Of a stretch of 64,000 bases of DNA, positions 34,985 through 43,912 are shown one piece after another. The stretch's first letter is position 1. Every line of letters starts with the position of its first letter. Below the pieces are notes generated by a model, which saw only the letters and a program-made list of their open reading frames with translations, had not been told where the DNA came from and did not search any database. The position numbers were made by a program, and so were the translations under genes. This DNA is from Candidatus Hydrogenosomobacter endosymbioticus (GTDB lineage: Bacteria > Pseudomonadota > Alphaproteobacteria > Holosporales > GW7): assembly GCF_021654655.1 (NCBI RefSeq), contig NZ_AP025225.1, positions 446,001 to 510,000 on the forward strand. The letters are read 5' to 3'.

Positions 34985-36547
34985 CTATGCCTTCGCAACG
35001 ATCCTATGAACAACCACCTCTTCAAGCTCTCCGTCAGGAGCGACCCTATACTTACGCCCTTCCCGAGGACAAACCATATCGTTATCGTCCAACCTCTCTC
35101 CAGAATGGCTGACCCAACATATATGGCGAGCAGGATTACCAACAACCATAGAATGCGGCTTAACATCCTTTGTAACAACAGCCCCAGCTCCAACAAAACA
35201 ATACCTGCCAAGCTTAACACCACACACTATTGTCGCATTAGCGCCTATAGTAACTCCATCTTCAACAACGGTACTGAGAAATTCGTCCTTTCGAGACACA
35301 TCCGCTCTAGGGTTTTTAACATTAGTAAACACGCACGAGGGGCCGCAAAAAACATTGTTCCCAAGGGAAACCCCCCTATACACGCTCACATTATTCTGAA
35401 TTTTGCAGCCACTTCCAATTCTCACACTAGGCCCAATGACAACATTTTGGCCTATATTACAGTCTGCGCCTATCGAAGTATTAGACAACACATGGCTGAA
35501 ATGCCAAATCTTGGTGCCAATACCAATGTCTACTCCATCATCTATTTTTACGGACGAATGAGCCCAAAATCCTTTTTCCTGCGAAAGATCAACCCATTCC
35601 TTTACGGCTATAGAAGCGTTAGACGCCTCTAAAACTCTAGCGACTCGAACCCCGTCCTCACTATCTGTAAGAGCAGAACTATTGTTTCTTATACATTCGA
35701 TGAAATGAGCGCATTCTTCTTTTAGCGGCTCTTTCCGTTCACACTCTATAAACTCTTTGGCTCCGTTAATAATATACGGGGTCTGTCCACCTAAATGCAG
35801 CTGATTTCTGTATATTGCCAACTTTTCTTCCCAAGGCGCCGTGTCGTCGAACTCTATGGCCCCGCGCTCACCTATAACAATCAGCCTATGTTCTTTTTTC
35901 GGGTGAATCCACGAAGAGTTCACGACAGCAGATAACCCTCCTGGAAACTGCATACATATCAATCCGCACCCTTCAGCACCACGGCTCCCCACTCCGTGAG
36001 CGAATATCTTCTCAGGCATCCTTTTGCATATCGCAAGTATCATTGACACATCGTGAGGAGCTAGGCTCCACATAGCATTTTCCTTTTCCCTGAGCTTGCC
36101 GAAACCAATTCTGGAAGAGCTTATATATACGACCCTTCCGATATCGCCGGCAGAAATTATTTCTAGAAGCTTGATAAATGCTGGATGATACCGCAGGACA
36201 TGTCCTACCATCAAAATTCTACCGCTTTTCTTTGCAACATCACAAAATTTACGAGAATCTCGAAGACTAAGCGCCATAGGTTTTTCAACAAACACGTGCT
36301 TCCCTGCCATCAGCATTTCCGCACCTATAGCCTCATGATAGCAAGCGCCCGTCGCTATAACACACCCCTTAAGAGACGATTCTTTTATATCGTCAACAGA
36401 CAAGGCGGGAACACCATACTGACTAGAAACTTCCAGCACAACGTCTGGATTAGAATCACAGACAGCACCAAGGGCACCCAATTCGGCAAAATTTCTCACC
36501 AAATTTTTGCCCCAACCACCGCAACCTATTACCGCAACTAACGACAC
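34985..36547 (-). CDS. fused Gfo/Idh/MocA oxidoreductase and left-handed beta-helix acetyltransferase
   Basis: A 520-residue two-domain protein. Residues 1 to about 320 are a Gfo/Idh/MocA NAD(P)-dependent oxidoreductase with VIGCGGWGKN (nucleotide site) and HVFVEKPMAL. Residues about 330 to 485 are hexapeptide repeats of a WbpD/WlbB-like N-acetyltransferase (HFSHVLSNTSIGADCNIGQNVVIG ... VVGNPAR). In diacetamido-sugar synthesis these steps (C3 oxidation by WbpB/WlbA, N-acetylation by WbpD/WlbB) are usually separate proteins, with a transaminase between them; that aminotransferase is not in this window. The likely product is a nucleotide-activated 2,3-diacetamido sugar for surface glycan. The start is GTG. 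Substrate is inferred. Confidence 0.85.
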   Translation of the reverse strand: MSLVAVIGCGGWGKNLVRNFAELGALGAVCDSNPDVVLEVSSQYGVPALSVDDIKESSLKGCVIATGACYHEAIGAEMLMAGKHVFVEKPMALSLRDSRKFCDVAKKSGRILMVGHVLRYHPAFIKLLEIISAGDIGRVVYISSSRIGFGKLREKENAMWSLAPHDVSMILAICKRMPEKIFAHGVGSRGAEGCGLICMQFPGGLSAVVNSSWIHPKKEHRLIVIGERGAIEFDDTAPWEEKLAIYRNQLHLGGQTPYIINGAKEFIECERKEPLKEECAHFIECIRNNSSALTDSEDGVRVARVLEASNASIAVKEWVDLSQEKGFWAHSSVKIDDGVDIGIGTKIWHFSHVLSNTSIGADCNIGQNVVIGPSVRIGSGCKIQNNVSVYRGVSLGNNVFCGPSCVFTNVKNPRADVSRKDEFLSTVVEDGVTIGANATIVCGVKLGRYCFVGAGAVVTKDVKPHSMVVGNPARHICWVSHSGERLDDNDMVCPREGRKYRVAPDGELEEVVVHRIVAKA

Positions 36548-36803
36548 TATGAAAAAAGCCTAAAAAACTTTAGCCCCATTGTGTATGAATATTTTGACAA
36601 AATCAAATATCCAGAGCTCGACCAAGAAGACATATCCTATTTTTCCCAAATTAAACAACGCCCGATAAAAAAAAGCGTACCCATAATTGAAGCCTGGTTT
36701 ATTTTTGCAAGCTTTCCCATCATAGCGCATTTTTTCTCTACAGTATAAAATAAACACAATAACATTTGTAATGGCTCTATGGGCCATGCCCTAAGTTCCT
36801 CTA

Positions 36804-39101
36804 ATGCTGCCTTCCATAATTTCACATACTTCACGTATAAGATTTAACGTCTTAATACCAGGCGTCACGTTTGGGCCTCTCACCTATTCACACACAATTT
36901 CTCTCGGTAAAAATTTATCTACAGGAGACGTTGTCATGGTTCCTCTTAGAAAGAAAATAGTTTACGGGTGCGTATGGAGCGAATCAGAACAAAATTCGTG
37001 TAAGGCAATAAGCGATGATGCTATGAGGGAAATAACTTCCGTATGTAGAGACTTTTCTCTATCAAAAACTTTAGTAGAGTTCATAGATTGGGTGGCTCGC
37101 TATACGCTAAGCCATCCAGGGGCGGTGTTAAAATTAGCTCTTCCTCTTCGCAGTTATGATAGAAAAAAAGAACCCGCGTATACTATTGACAGAGAAAAAT
37201 TTTTAGAAATAGCTCAAAAAAAAACCATCGATCCCAAAAGTCCCATTGGAGCACTTGTTGCCGCTGAGGAAACAACCGCGTGGGGAGAAAGCTACAATGA
37301 CATAGCCATGCCACTATCAGACTGGCAGCGCGCAACAAAACTATCAAAAACATCTTTACAAAGTCTTATAAAAAATAAAATGTTTATCCACGCGGACGAA
37401 CGCACAAATGATGCGTTAAAAATACCAATTGCCGATCGTGCACAACCACGCACAACAGGCCTGGAGTTCTTGTCTTCATCCATCCACCTAACAGATGATC
37501 AAGACTCCGTTTTCTCTGAAATTTCAGAATTCTTGTGCAAAGACAAATTCACATCCATACTTTTGTCCGGCCCTACAGGATCTGGCAAAACAGAGGTATG
37601 CCTTAAAGCATGCGAACAGGTCGCCCTGAAAAAAAAGCAAGCTCTTGTTCTCCTCCCAGAAATAGCTCTTGTGAAACAGTGGAGCGAACGCATTTTAAAA
37701 TACTTTGGAGCAGCGCCATGCGAATGGCATTCAAATATAACTCCATCAAAAAGATCAGCCGCCTTTTTTTCCATAGCAGAAGGAAGAAGCAAAATCATAA
37801 TTGGCGCAAGATCTGCTCTTTTTCTGCCGTATAAATCTTTGGGTTTAATTATTGTTGATGAGGAGCACGACCACACATATAAACAAGAAGATCGGGTACT
37901 ATATCACGCACGCGACATGGCTATTGTGCGAGCCAAACTAGAAAAATGCACAGCGATTCTTGCCTCAGCAACTCCGTCGATAGAAACTCTGTACAATTGC
38001 AATTCTGGAAAATTCAAAAATGTGCGCTTAGCTTCGCGCTATGGATCAGGAACTATGCCGTCAATAAAAATAATAGATATGACAAAATGCGAAAGCTGGC
38101 TCTCTCCAGAGCTCCACTCCGCCGTCAAAAAAAATTTGGAAGACAAAAACCAAAGCTTGATATTTTTGAACAAAAGAGGGTATTCATCCCTGTTTTTTTG
38201 CAAATCGTGTGGATTTAGAGCCTTGTGTCATAGATGTAAGACATACTTATGCGTACACAGATATGGCCCTCTTTGCAAAAATCGCGCCGAAGACAGCCTG
38301 GTATGCCATTACTGTGGGTTTAACATAAAAGTTCCAGATATTTGCCCGCGGTGCAAAAGTTATAAAGGGGTGTCGCTGTACGGAATAGGCGTAGAAAAAG
38401 CAAAAGAAGAGCTTAGCAAAATGTTTCCATCAGCCCGTATATCGCTCTTCAGCAGCGATCATCTATCATCAGAAAAGCAGCTGTCAGACACAATTTCTCA
38501 AATAAAAGAGAACAAGGTAGACATAATAGTTGGTACCCAGATGATAGCGAAAGGTCACCACTTTCCAAACCTAACATGCGTTGGAGTTATAGATGCCGAT
38601 TCTTCTCTTGCAGTAACCGACCTTAGAATTAACGAGAAGATGTATAACGTCATCTCCCAAGTATCTGGAAGAGCTGGACGAGAAGAAAAGCCTGGAGAGG
38701 TATATATACAAACCAGAAGCGCACAAAATCCTGTTTTAGTCAGCATCGTAAACGGCGATTTCGAAAAATTCGCGCAACAAGAAACAAAAAATAGACAAGA
38801 TTATGGATGGCCGCCATTTTCACGATTAATAGCGGTTACAATAACCGCTACGAAAGATGAAGACGCACACTCCGCAGCAGACGCGCTCAGCAAAGCTGCT
38901 CCTAAATACAGCGACATTGATATACTCGGTCCTGCGCCAGCAGCCCTTAGCCCTCTTCGCGGAATGCACAGATGGCGCTTTCTGGTAAAAGCACCCAAAA
39001 ATGTAAATTTACAAGCTATTGTGAAAAACTGGATAGAATCTTGCAAACTCGCAAAAAATATACGAATTCAAACAGACGTAGACCCTTACAATTTTTTGTG
39101 A
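36804..39101 (+). CDS. priA: primosomal protein N' (replication restart helicase PriA)
   Basis: Restarts collapsed replication forks by reloading the replisome. The N-terminal DNA-binding part (RIRFNVLIPGVTFGPLTY) is followed by Walker A LSGPTGSGKTEVCL, motif II VDEEHDHTYKQED, and a zinc domain with eight cysteines (CKSCGFRALCHRC ... CHYCG ... CPRC). 765 residues is a little over average. The ATG used lies a few residues before the first conserved strand. Together with recG, recA and ruvX it gives a fork-repair set. Confidence 0.96.
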   Translation: MLPSIISHTSRIRFNVLIPGVTFGPLTYSHTISLGKNLSTGDVVMVPLRKKIVYGCVWSESEQNSCKAISDDAMREITSVCRDFSLSKTLVEFIDWVARYTLSHPGAVLKLALPLRSYDRKKEPAYTIDREKFLEIAQKKTIDPKSPIGALVAAEETTAWGESYNDIAMPLSDWQRATKLSKTSLQSLIKNKMFIHADERTNDALKIPIADRAQPRTTGLEFLSSSIHLTDDQDSVFSEISEFLCKDKFTSILLSGPTGSGKTEVCLKACEQVALKKKQALVLLPEIALVKQWSERILKYFGAAPCEWHSNITPSKRSAAFFSIAEGRSKIIIGARSALFLPYKSLGLIIVDEEHDHTYKQEDRVLYHARDMAIVRAKLEKCTAILASATPSIETLYNCNSGKFKNVRLASRYGSGTMPSIKIIDMTKCESWLSPELHSAVKKNLEDKNQSLIFLNKRGYSSLFFCKSCGFRALCHRCKTYLCVHRYGPLCKNRAEDSLVCHYCGFNIKVPDICPRCKSYKGVSLYGIGVEKAKEELSKMFPSARISLFSSDHLSSEKQLSDTISQIKENKVDIIVGTQMIAKGHHFPNLTCVGVIDADSSLAVTDLRINEKMYNVISQVSGRAGREEKPGEVYIQTRSAQNPVLVSIVNGDFEKFAQQETKNRQDYGWPPFSRLIAVTITATKDEDAHSAADALSKAAPKYSDIDILGPAPAALSPLRGMHRWRFLVKAPKNVNLQAIVKNWIESCKLAKNIRIQTDVDPYNFL

Positions 39102-39116
39102 AACAACAGGTCCACG

Positions 39117-39605
39117 TTAAAGATTCTTGTCAGAAACAAGCGCAGAAACAGAGTAAACAACCTTCCCATTTCTCGACCTAAACACTCCGTATTCGCAAAC
39201 ACTTCTCTGCATTCCAACATTTTCATTAAGCAAAAAAACTTGCGCGCGCCTAGAATTATTAAATTCTGAGCTAAAATATTTTCTCATAAGATCCCGTTCG
39301 TCAAATTGCACCTCGCTACCATTTTCCTTCGCCTGAAGAGCTTCTTGCTTCATATCTCTAAACATACGAAGTATAAGGTTTGGAGCCTTAATGCGCACAT
39401 ACCAGCGATCCAAACGTCCATCAAGAAAGCTAATCGTTTTGTCTGTCCACCTATACCTTGAGATGAATTTTTGTATGGTGTCTTCGCTAGGACACGAGTT
39501 GTCTTTGTTCGACGCTTCTGAAACAGAAGCAACTATAATAACTTGAGCCAAAAATAATAAGAAAATTTTTCCATGCCAAAAATATGTATACATTAAAAAC
39601 AACAT
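39117..39605 (-). CDS. exported protein of unknown function, 162 aa
   Basis: A signal peptide (hydrophobic FLLFLAQVIIVASVS, cut near SEA) is followed by about 130 residues without TM segments: a helical block with SRYRWTDKTISFLDGRLDRWYV and a C-terminal VFRSRNGKVVYSVSA strand. Two cysteines remain in the mature part. I cannot assign a family. It faces priA tail-to-tail with a 15-base gap. A start four residues later (ATG at 39593) is possible; AGGG lies about ten bases before the one chosen. Confidence 0.65.
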   Translation of the reverse strand: MLFLMYTYFWHGKIFLLFLAQVIIVASVSEASNKDNSCPSEDTIQKFISRYRWTDKTISFLDGRLDRWYVRIKAPNLILRMFRDMKQEALQAKENGSEVQFDERDLMRKYFSSEFNNSRRAQVFLLNENVGMQRSVCEYGVFRSRNGKVVYSVSALVSDKNL

Positions 39606-39658
39606 AAAAATACGCCCTTATTTTATTATAATTTTTAACAATTAATTGATAGATAAAA

Positions 39659-40456
39659 TTACTTTTTTTTGTCTGCAGATCTTACATTTCTAGCCTGCGT
39701 AACATAAGGAGCAAATTTCTGTATTTTTTCATAACATAACCGATACCACTCACTTTTAGGAAAATTATGACCAAGAAAAGATGCCGTATGCCTCGCGCTC
39801 TCCGAAAGCCCTAGAGCAATTTTGCACTCCACGATTCTATATAACGCCTCTGGAACATAGCAACTTTGCGGGTGTTGCTCTACAAATGAAGCAAAAGTCT
39901 TAAGAGCTCCTACATAGCTCTTCTTATTCATATAAAACCTGCCTGCAACCATTTCCTGAGTAGCCAAATGCTCTCTAAGAAAATTGCACTTAAATTTCGC
40001 ATCATACGCATATTCCGACGCCGGAAATCGTCGCATCAACTCTTCGAACGAATTTAATGCAGCCTCAGCACTTTCCCTATCAAATAACGCAGCTTGTATG
40101 TCGGTATAGTAGCAAAAACCCCTTAAATAATATGCATAACATATAAACGGACTAGCTGGGTGCAATGTTATAAACGTATCTATCGTTGATATTGCTCTGT
40201 CAAATTTCTGAGCCTTGTAAAGAGAATACGCCGACAATATCTGTGCACGAGCCGCCCACGAAGAGCTGGGATATTGGCGCTCCACCTCGTCAAACGCGTC
40301 TGCGGCGTCGACATATTTGCCGTTTTTATAGAAATTTAACGCCTCGTCATATAAATCTCTTATCGGCTTTTCCACATACGGCTTCTCTTTCTGAGAACAT
40401 CCTGCGATAGCAACGCAACAAACGCACAGCATAATCGCAAATCTAGACAAATTCAT
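39659..40456 (-). CDS. bamD: outer membrane assembly lipoprotein BamD
   Basis: Essential outer-membrane lipoprotein of the BAM complex that folds beta-barrel proteins together with BamA. Lipobox AIAGC, then TPR-like helical repeats: YDEALNFYKNGKYVDAADAFDEVERQYP, ARAQILSAYSLYKAQ and the hallmark HPASPFICYAYYLRGFCYY. 265 residues is standard. The ATG has no strong ribosome site. Other bam genes are not in the window. Confidence 0.95.
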   Translation of the reverse strand: MNLSRFAIMLCVCCVAIAGCSQKEKPYVEKPIRDLYDEALNFYKNGKYVDAADAFDEVERQYPSSSWAARAQILSAYSLYKAQKFDRAISTIDTFITLHPASPFICYAYYLRGFCYYTDIQAALFDRESAEAALNSFEELMRRFPASEYAYDAKFKCNFLREHLATQEMVAGRFYMNKKSYVGALKTFASFVEQHPQSCYVPEALYRIVECKIALGLSESARHTASFLGHNFPKSEWYRLCYEKIQKFAPYVTQARNVRSADKKK

Positions 40457-40583
40457 CGACAGACAAAAAAACTAAAGAACCCCACCAGCGTTAATATACA
40501 AGAAAACCGTTCACAAACGAAACGACAACAGCAAATTTTAATAAAAATATTCTACGAAGCTTGCAATAAACGCAAAAGCAAAG

Positions 40584-40657
40584 CGCGCCCGGCGAGATTC
40601 GAACTCACGACACCAAGATTAGGAATCCTGTGCTCTATCCATCTGAGCTACGGGCGC
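40584..40657 (-). tRNA. tRNA-Arg (CCT)
   Basis: GCGCCCG/CGGGCGC acceptor, D arm GCTCAGATGGATAGAGC, anticodon stem CAGGA/TCTTG with loop TTCCTAA, T arm GTGAGTTCGAATCTCGC. Discriminator G, CCA not encoded. Confidence 0.93.
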
Positions 40658-40998
40658 CAATTCCCAGCCAGCTTTCACAGCTTTTTGCACAAACAAGACG
40701 CTCTCACCTCACATAACCATGCAACATGGATTCGCATCTTATACACAAACAAACAATAGAACAGGCCAACTTGCTAAATACTATACTAAACACTTAACAA
40801 AAGCCATATATCGCACCATACCATAAACTATGCAAACATCAGAACACAGCACCCAGCCGCTCTCTCTAGCAACTTTGCGAATTAGAAAATTGAAAATGAT
40901 TAACGCGTCTTTCCAGTCTATTGCAAACAAATAACGTGTTAGATACCATTACATCGTAGTAAAGTATCAGCGCGACACACTAGCAAGAAAGGGGTTTA
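40658..40998. other. intergenic region between tRNA-Arg and methyltransferase
   Basis: 341 bases with no supported gene or strong signal. The left end is the upstream side of tRNA-Arg (minus). The right end must contain the promoter of the methyltransferase gene, whose ribosome site AAAGGGG is clear, but no consensus promoter could be called. Confidence 0.45.
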
Positions 40999-41754
40999 AT
41001 GGAGAGGCAAACCTATATGGAGCTGTGCAAAAGTGAAGATAAACACTGGTTTTTGCTTGGACGACGACAGATAATCTCGAATGTGCTCGAAAAATTTTTC
41101 GCTCTGAGCCATGGAAAAACTGCCGCAACGGAAGCGAAAAAAGTTATCGAAATAGGCTGCGGCTCAGGCGGAAACCTAGAGCTGTTGTCGAAATATGGAG
41201 ACCTTTTCGCCGTAGAGTTTGATGATGAAGCCCGAGAGTTCGCGACCAACAGAAAAGTTTGCGAGGTAAAGAAAGGGCCGTTTCTTCCCAATGGCGACCT
41301 TCCATATGATTTTGGATTCGACCTGATATGCTTGCTTGATGTTCTGGAACACATAGACGGCGATAAAAAGACCATAGAAAAGCTTTCTGGAAGCCTTAAT
41401 AAAAAAGGGAAGATCCTAGTGACAGTTCCAGCGTATCAATGCTTGTATGACGGTTCCGACAGGGCTTGCCACCATAAAAAACGCTATACGTTGACAGGAT
41501 TGCGAAAAATTTTTTTTGACGCTGGATTTAGGTATATGTATGGCTCGTATTTTGTTGTACCACTGTTCCCTGTCGCAGCAGCAGTGAAACTGGTACACAA
41601 ATTTTTAATAGATAGAAACAGCGTCTACATCAAAGAAACTAATCCTATAGTGAACTTTATCTGTAAAAAAATATTTTTTTCTGAAATATTTTTTATCCCA
41701 AGAATATCGTTTCCATTTGGATACGAAATTGTCGCTATTTTCGAAAAAAACTAA
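40999..41754 (+). CDS. class I SAM-dependent methyltransferase
   Basis: 251 residues with the SAM motif I VIEIGCGSGGNLELLS and the VLEHI motif further on; HWFLLGRRQIISN at the start and a hydrophobic C-terminus (YFVVPLFPVAAAVKLV). The arrangement is that of methyltransferases often found next to sugar-transfer and polyisoprenyl-glycan genes, so a sugar or lipid substrate is plausible but not shown. A strong AAAGGGG site precedes the ATG. It is followed by the amidase gene after a 70-base gap. Confidence 0.82.
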   Translation: MERQTYMELCKSEDKHWFLLGRRQIISNVLEKFFALSHGKTAATEAKKVIEIGCGSGGNLELLSKYGDLFAVEFDDEAREFATNRKVCEVKKGPFLPNGDLPYDFGFDLICLLDVLEHIDGDKKTIEKLSGSLNKKGKILVTVPAYQCLYDGSDRACHHKKRYTLTGLRKIFFDAGFRYMYGSYFVVPLFPVAAAVKLVHKFLIDRNSVYIKETNPIVNFICKKIFFSEIFFIPRISFPFGYEIVAIFEKN

Positions 41755-41824
41755 ATGCACAAACGCAAACATCCAAAGGAGTTGATTTAAAACTTCATAA
41801 TTTGCTAAAGTGCGGTTGTGGTTG

Positions 41825-43366
41825 ATGTTAGCGGATAATTCTGTGCAGCTTTTTCGTCTGCTGTTATTACTATTCATCGTCGGAACACATATTAACGAAG
41901 TATACGCTATGAAAAATCCTGCAAATGAGCAGCCCCGCTCTCCAGGCGAGCACTTGTATCAAAAAAAAGATTTAGAGCAACTCGAAAACGATACGCTCTC
42001 TCAGAAAAACCAGAAAAGCAAAGAAATGACGCAGAAAACCAACTTAATAAGCAAGTTTTTCCATCCGCTGTTTCAAATCCAGGAGTTAAAAAATTACCCT
42101 GCCGTTATAAACGATTGCGCAACTTTAGATTTTATTTCTGGAAACTGGGCTGAATTTTTAGAATTCCTCAATATAAGCGAGGACCGATTTCTGTCAGACC
42201 CGTCTACGCTAAACGAAGTCATAGATCTTAAATATAAAGACAAAAAACTTATAGGAGAGCAAATAAGAAATAAATTTTCTAATATATGGAAATTTTACCG
42301 CGCTGTTCCGAAATCATATCAACTCTCTGATTCATCATATGGATTCGACACCTTAACAGTTTTCTCACCTAACTTTTCACCAAACATAGAAAATTCGTGC
42401 AAAGCTCTTATAGCACACTGCATGGGCCTTGACGTATATTCAGCTCTTAGCCAGCTTACAAAGAAAACAGAAACTCAAGTTTCGGCACACTATTTTATCC
42501 CTTACTGCAACGCAGCATCTATTATCGTCCTATACCCAGAATTACAAAACATCGACGGAATAGGGAGTTCGTGGAATATAGACAAGCTCAAATTTCCATT
42601 TTCTCCTCCTGTGTTTCACATTTTACCAGAAGAAAAAAAGACGGCGCTGGAAAAAACAAAACTATCCACTGAAACCCTTTATACAGAATCATTCCAACGG
42701 GCGTGGCATGCAGGAAAAAGTGAATTTAGCCTATCAAGAAAAGTAGATGGGTGTGATTCGGGAATGAACACGTGCTCTATAGGAATAGAATCACAATCTC
42801 CAGGATATGGCGCAAGGTTCGGACTCATAGATTTTGATACGTTTTCCAATTTTTCTGTACAGCAAATCTCAACCTTTGCGAAACTAGTCAACTCTCTTCA
42901 AAAAAAATTTCCCAACATCAAAATCTTGTCCCACCAAGATATTGCCCCTGAAAGAAAAACGGACCCTGGAATAAATTTTCCTTGGAGGTTGCTTCATGAA
43001 AAGCACGGCATAGGCTATTTACCAAGCGGCGATGTCGATGCTATCGAGTTTTCAAACTTTTTGGAGAAAATATGTTCTGCTAATAGTCTAATAGAAGCCA
43101 TTCAATCACAGCTAAAAAGAATAGGATACTCGTCTATACAAATTTCTGGAGAACTCGACTCCTTAACCAAGCAAATTATCAAAGCTTTTTTGAGGCATTT
43201 TGGAGCCCAATCAACGGACATTCCGTTCGAAAATTATGCAACAGATCCTGAGCTTCACATTCTGTCGCTCGCTACCGACCAAAACCTTAATGAAACAAAG
43301 GCTAAAATAGCACCTATGCTCAAAAAGCTGCTCTCGTTCGACGCGGACTCAGTAAAAATTGAATAG
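41825..43366 (+). CDS. N-acetylmuramoyl-L-alanine amidase (AmiD/AmpD, Amidase_2 type) with long N-terminal extension
   Basis: Zinc amidase cleaving the bond between muramic acid and the peptide in peptidoglycan. The catalytic domain lies at about residues 175-390: IAHCMG (first zinc His), VSAHYFI, AWHAGKS, CSIGIESQS, and SHQDIAPERKTDPG (second zinc His). A helical peptidoglycan-binding-like domain follows, about 420-480. Unusually, a signal and some 150 residues of unknown, Lys/Glu-rich sequence precede the catalytic domain. The start chosen is the ATG at 41825; the GTG at 41810 gives five more residues. No lipobox is seen, so a secreted or membrane-bound form is likely. Confidence 0.87.
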   Translation: MLADNSVQLFRLLLLLFIVGTHINEVYAMKNPANEQPRSPGEHLYQKKDLEQLENDTLSQKNQKSKEMTQKTNLISKFFHPLFQIQELKNYPAVINDCATLDFISGNWAEFLEFLNISEDRFLSDPSTLNEVIDLKYKDKKLIGEQIRNKFSNIWKFYRAVPKSYQLSDSSYGFDTLTVFSPNFSPNIENSCKALIAHCMGLDVYSALSQLTKKTETQVSAHYFIPYCNAASIIVLYPELQNIDGIGSSWNIDKLKFPFSPPVFHILPEEKKTALEKTKLSTETLYTESFQRAWHAGKSEFSLSRKVDGCDSGMNTCSIGIESQSPGYGARFGLIDFDTFSNFSVQQISTFAKLVNSLQKKFPNIKILSHQDIAPERKTDPGINFPWRLLHEKHGIGYLPSGDVDAIEFSNFLEKICSANSLIEAIQSQLKRIGYSSIQISGELDSLTKQIIKAFLRHFGAQSTDIPFENYATDPELHILSLATDQNLNETKAKIAPMLKKLLSFDADSVKIE

Positions 43367-43447
43367 CCCAAGCAAACAGCCTATAAATTTCGTTTGTATA
43401 TGATATATTGATTCTGAAAAATACCGAGGTTACAGAGGATAGTTTTA

Positions 43448-43750
43448 GTGGTTTTTGATGGCAGTTTTTTTTACGAATATTTCTATAGTGTAGAGTCCAT
43501 AGGATATTTTGCAGGAGTTTTAACATCCACAATGTTTATCCCACAAATCGCTCATATGCTAAAAACAAGGTCAGCAAGAGATGTTTCTTTGACCGCATAC
43601 GTGATATCGACAACGTCCGGTCTATTATGGATTTTATACGGCGTCCTCAAGGGGTCTGCGGTAATAGTTGTTGTAAACACTGTAATATCTGCTCTTGCAA
43701 TAACAACGGCATTGATAAAGATAGCGCTCGACAAAAGCAATCTTAGATAA
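43448..43750 (+). CDS. SemiSWEET / PQ-loop transporter
   Basis: A 100-residue, three-TM protein with the family start SIGYFAGVLTSTMFIPQIAHMLKTRSARDVSLTAYVI, in which the PQ pair is the gating motif, and SGLLWILYGVLKGSAVIVVVN in the second and third helices. Bacterial SemiSWEETs form dimers that move small sugars by facilitated diffusion; in a symbiont it could take up host sugar. The start is a GTG with GAGGAT about nine bases upstream. Confidence 0.9.
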   Translation: MVFDGSFFYEYFYSVESIGYFAGVLTSTMFIPQIAHMLKTRSARDVSLTAYVISTTSGLLWILYGVLKGSAVIVVVNTVISALAITTALIKIALDKSNLR

Positions 43751-43912
43751 GCAACCCTCACAAAACACACAGCATCCCGTAGTCCAGCTGGCGTTTCTTG
43801 TTTAAATAATCGCGCCATACAGAGTCCACACGCCCGCGCAAACGGCAAACCATAATCCAACCAACCACTCTACGCACCATACAATGAAAACATCATCAGA
43901 TCCATCAACCAC

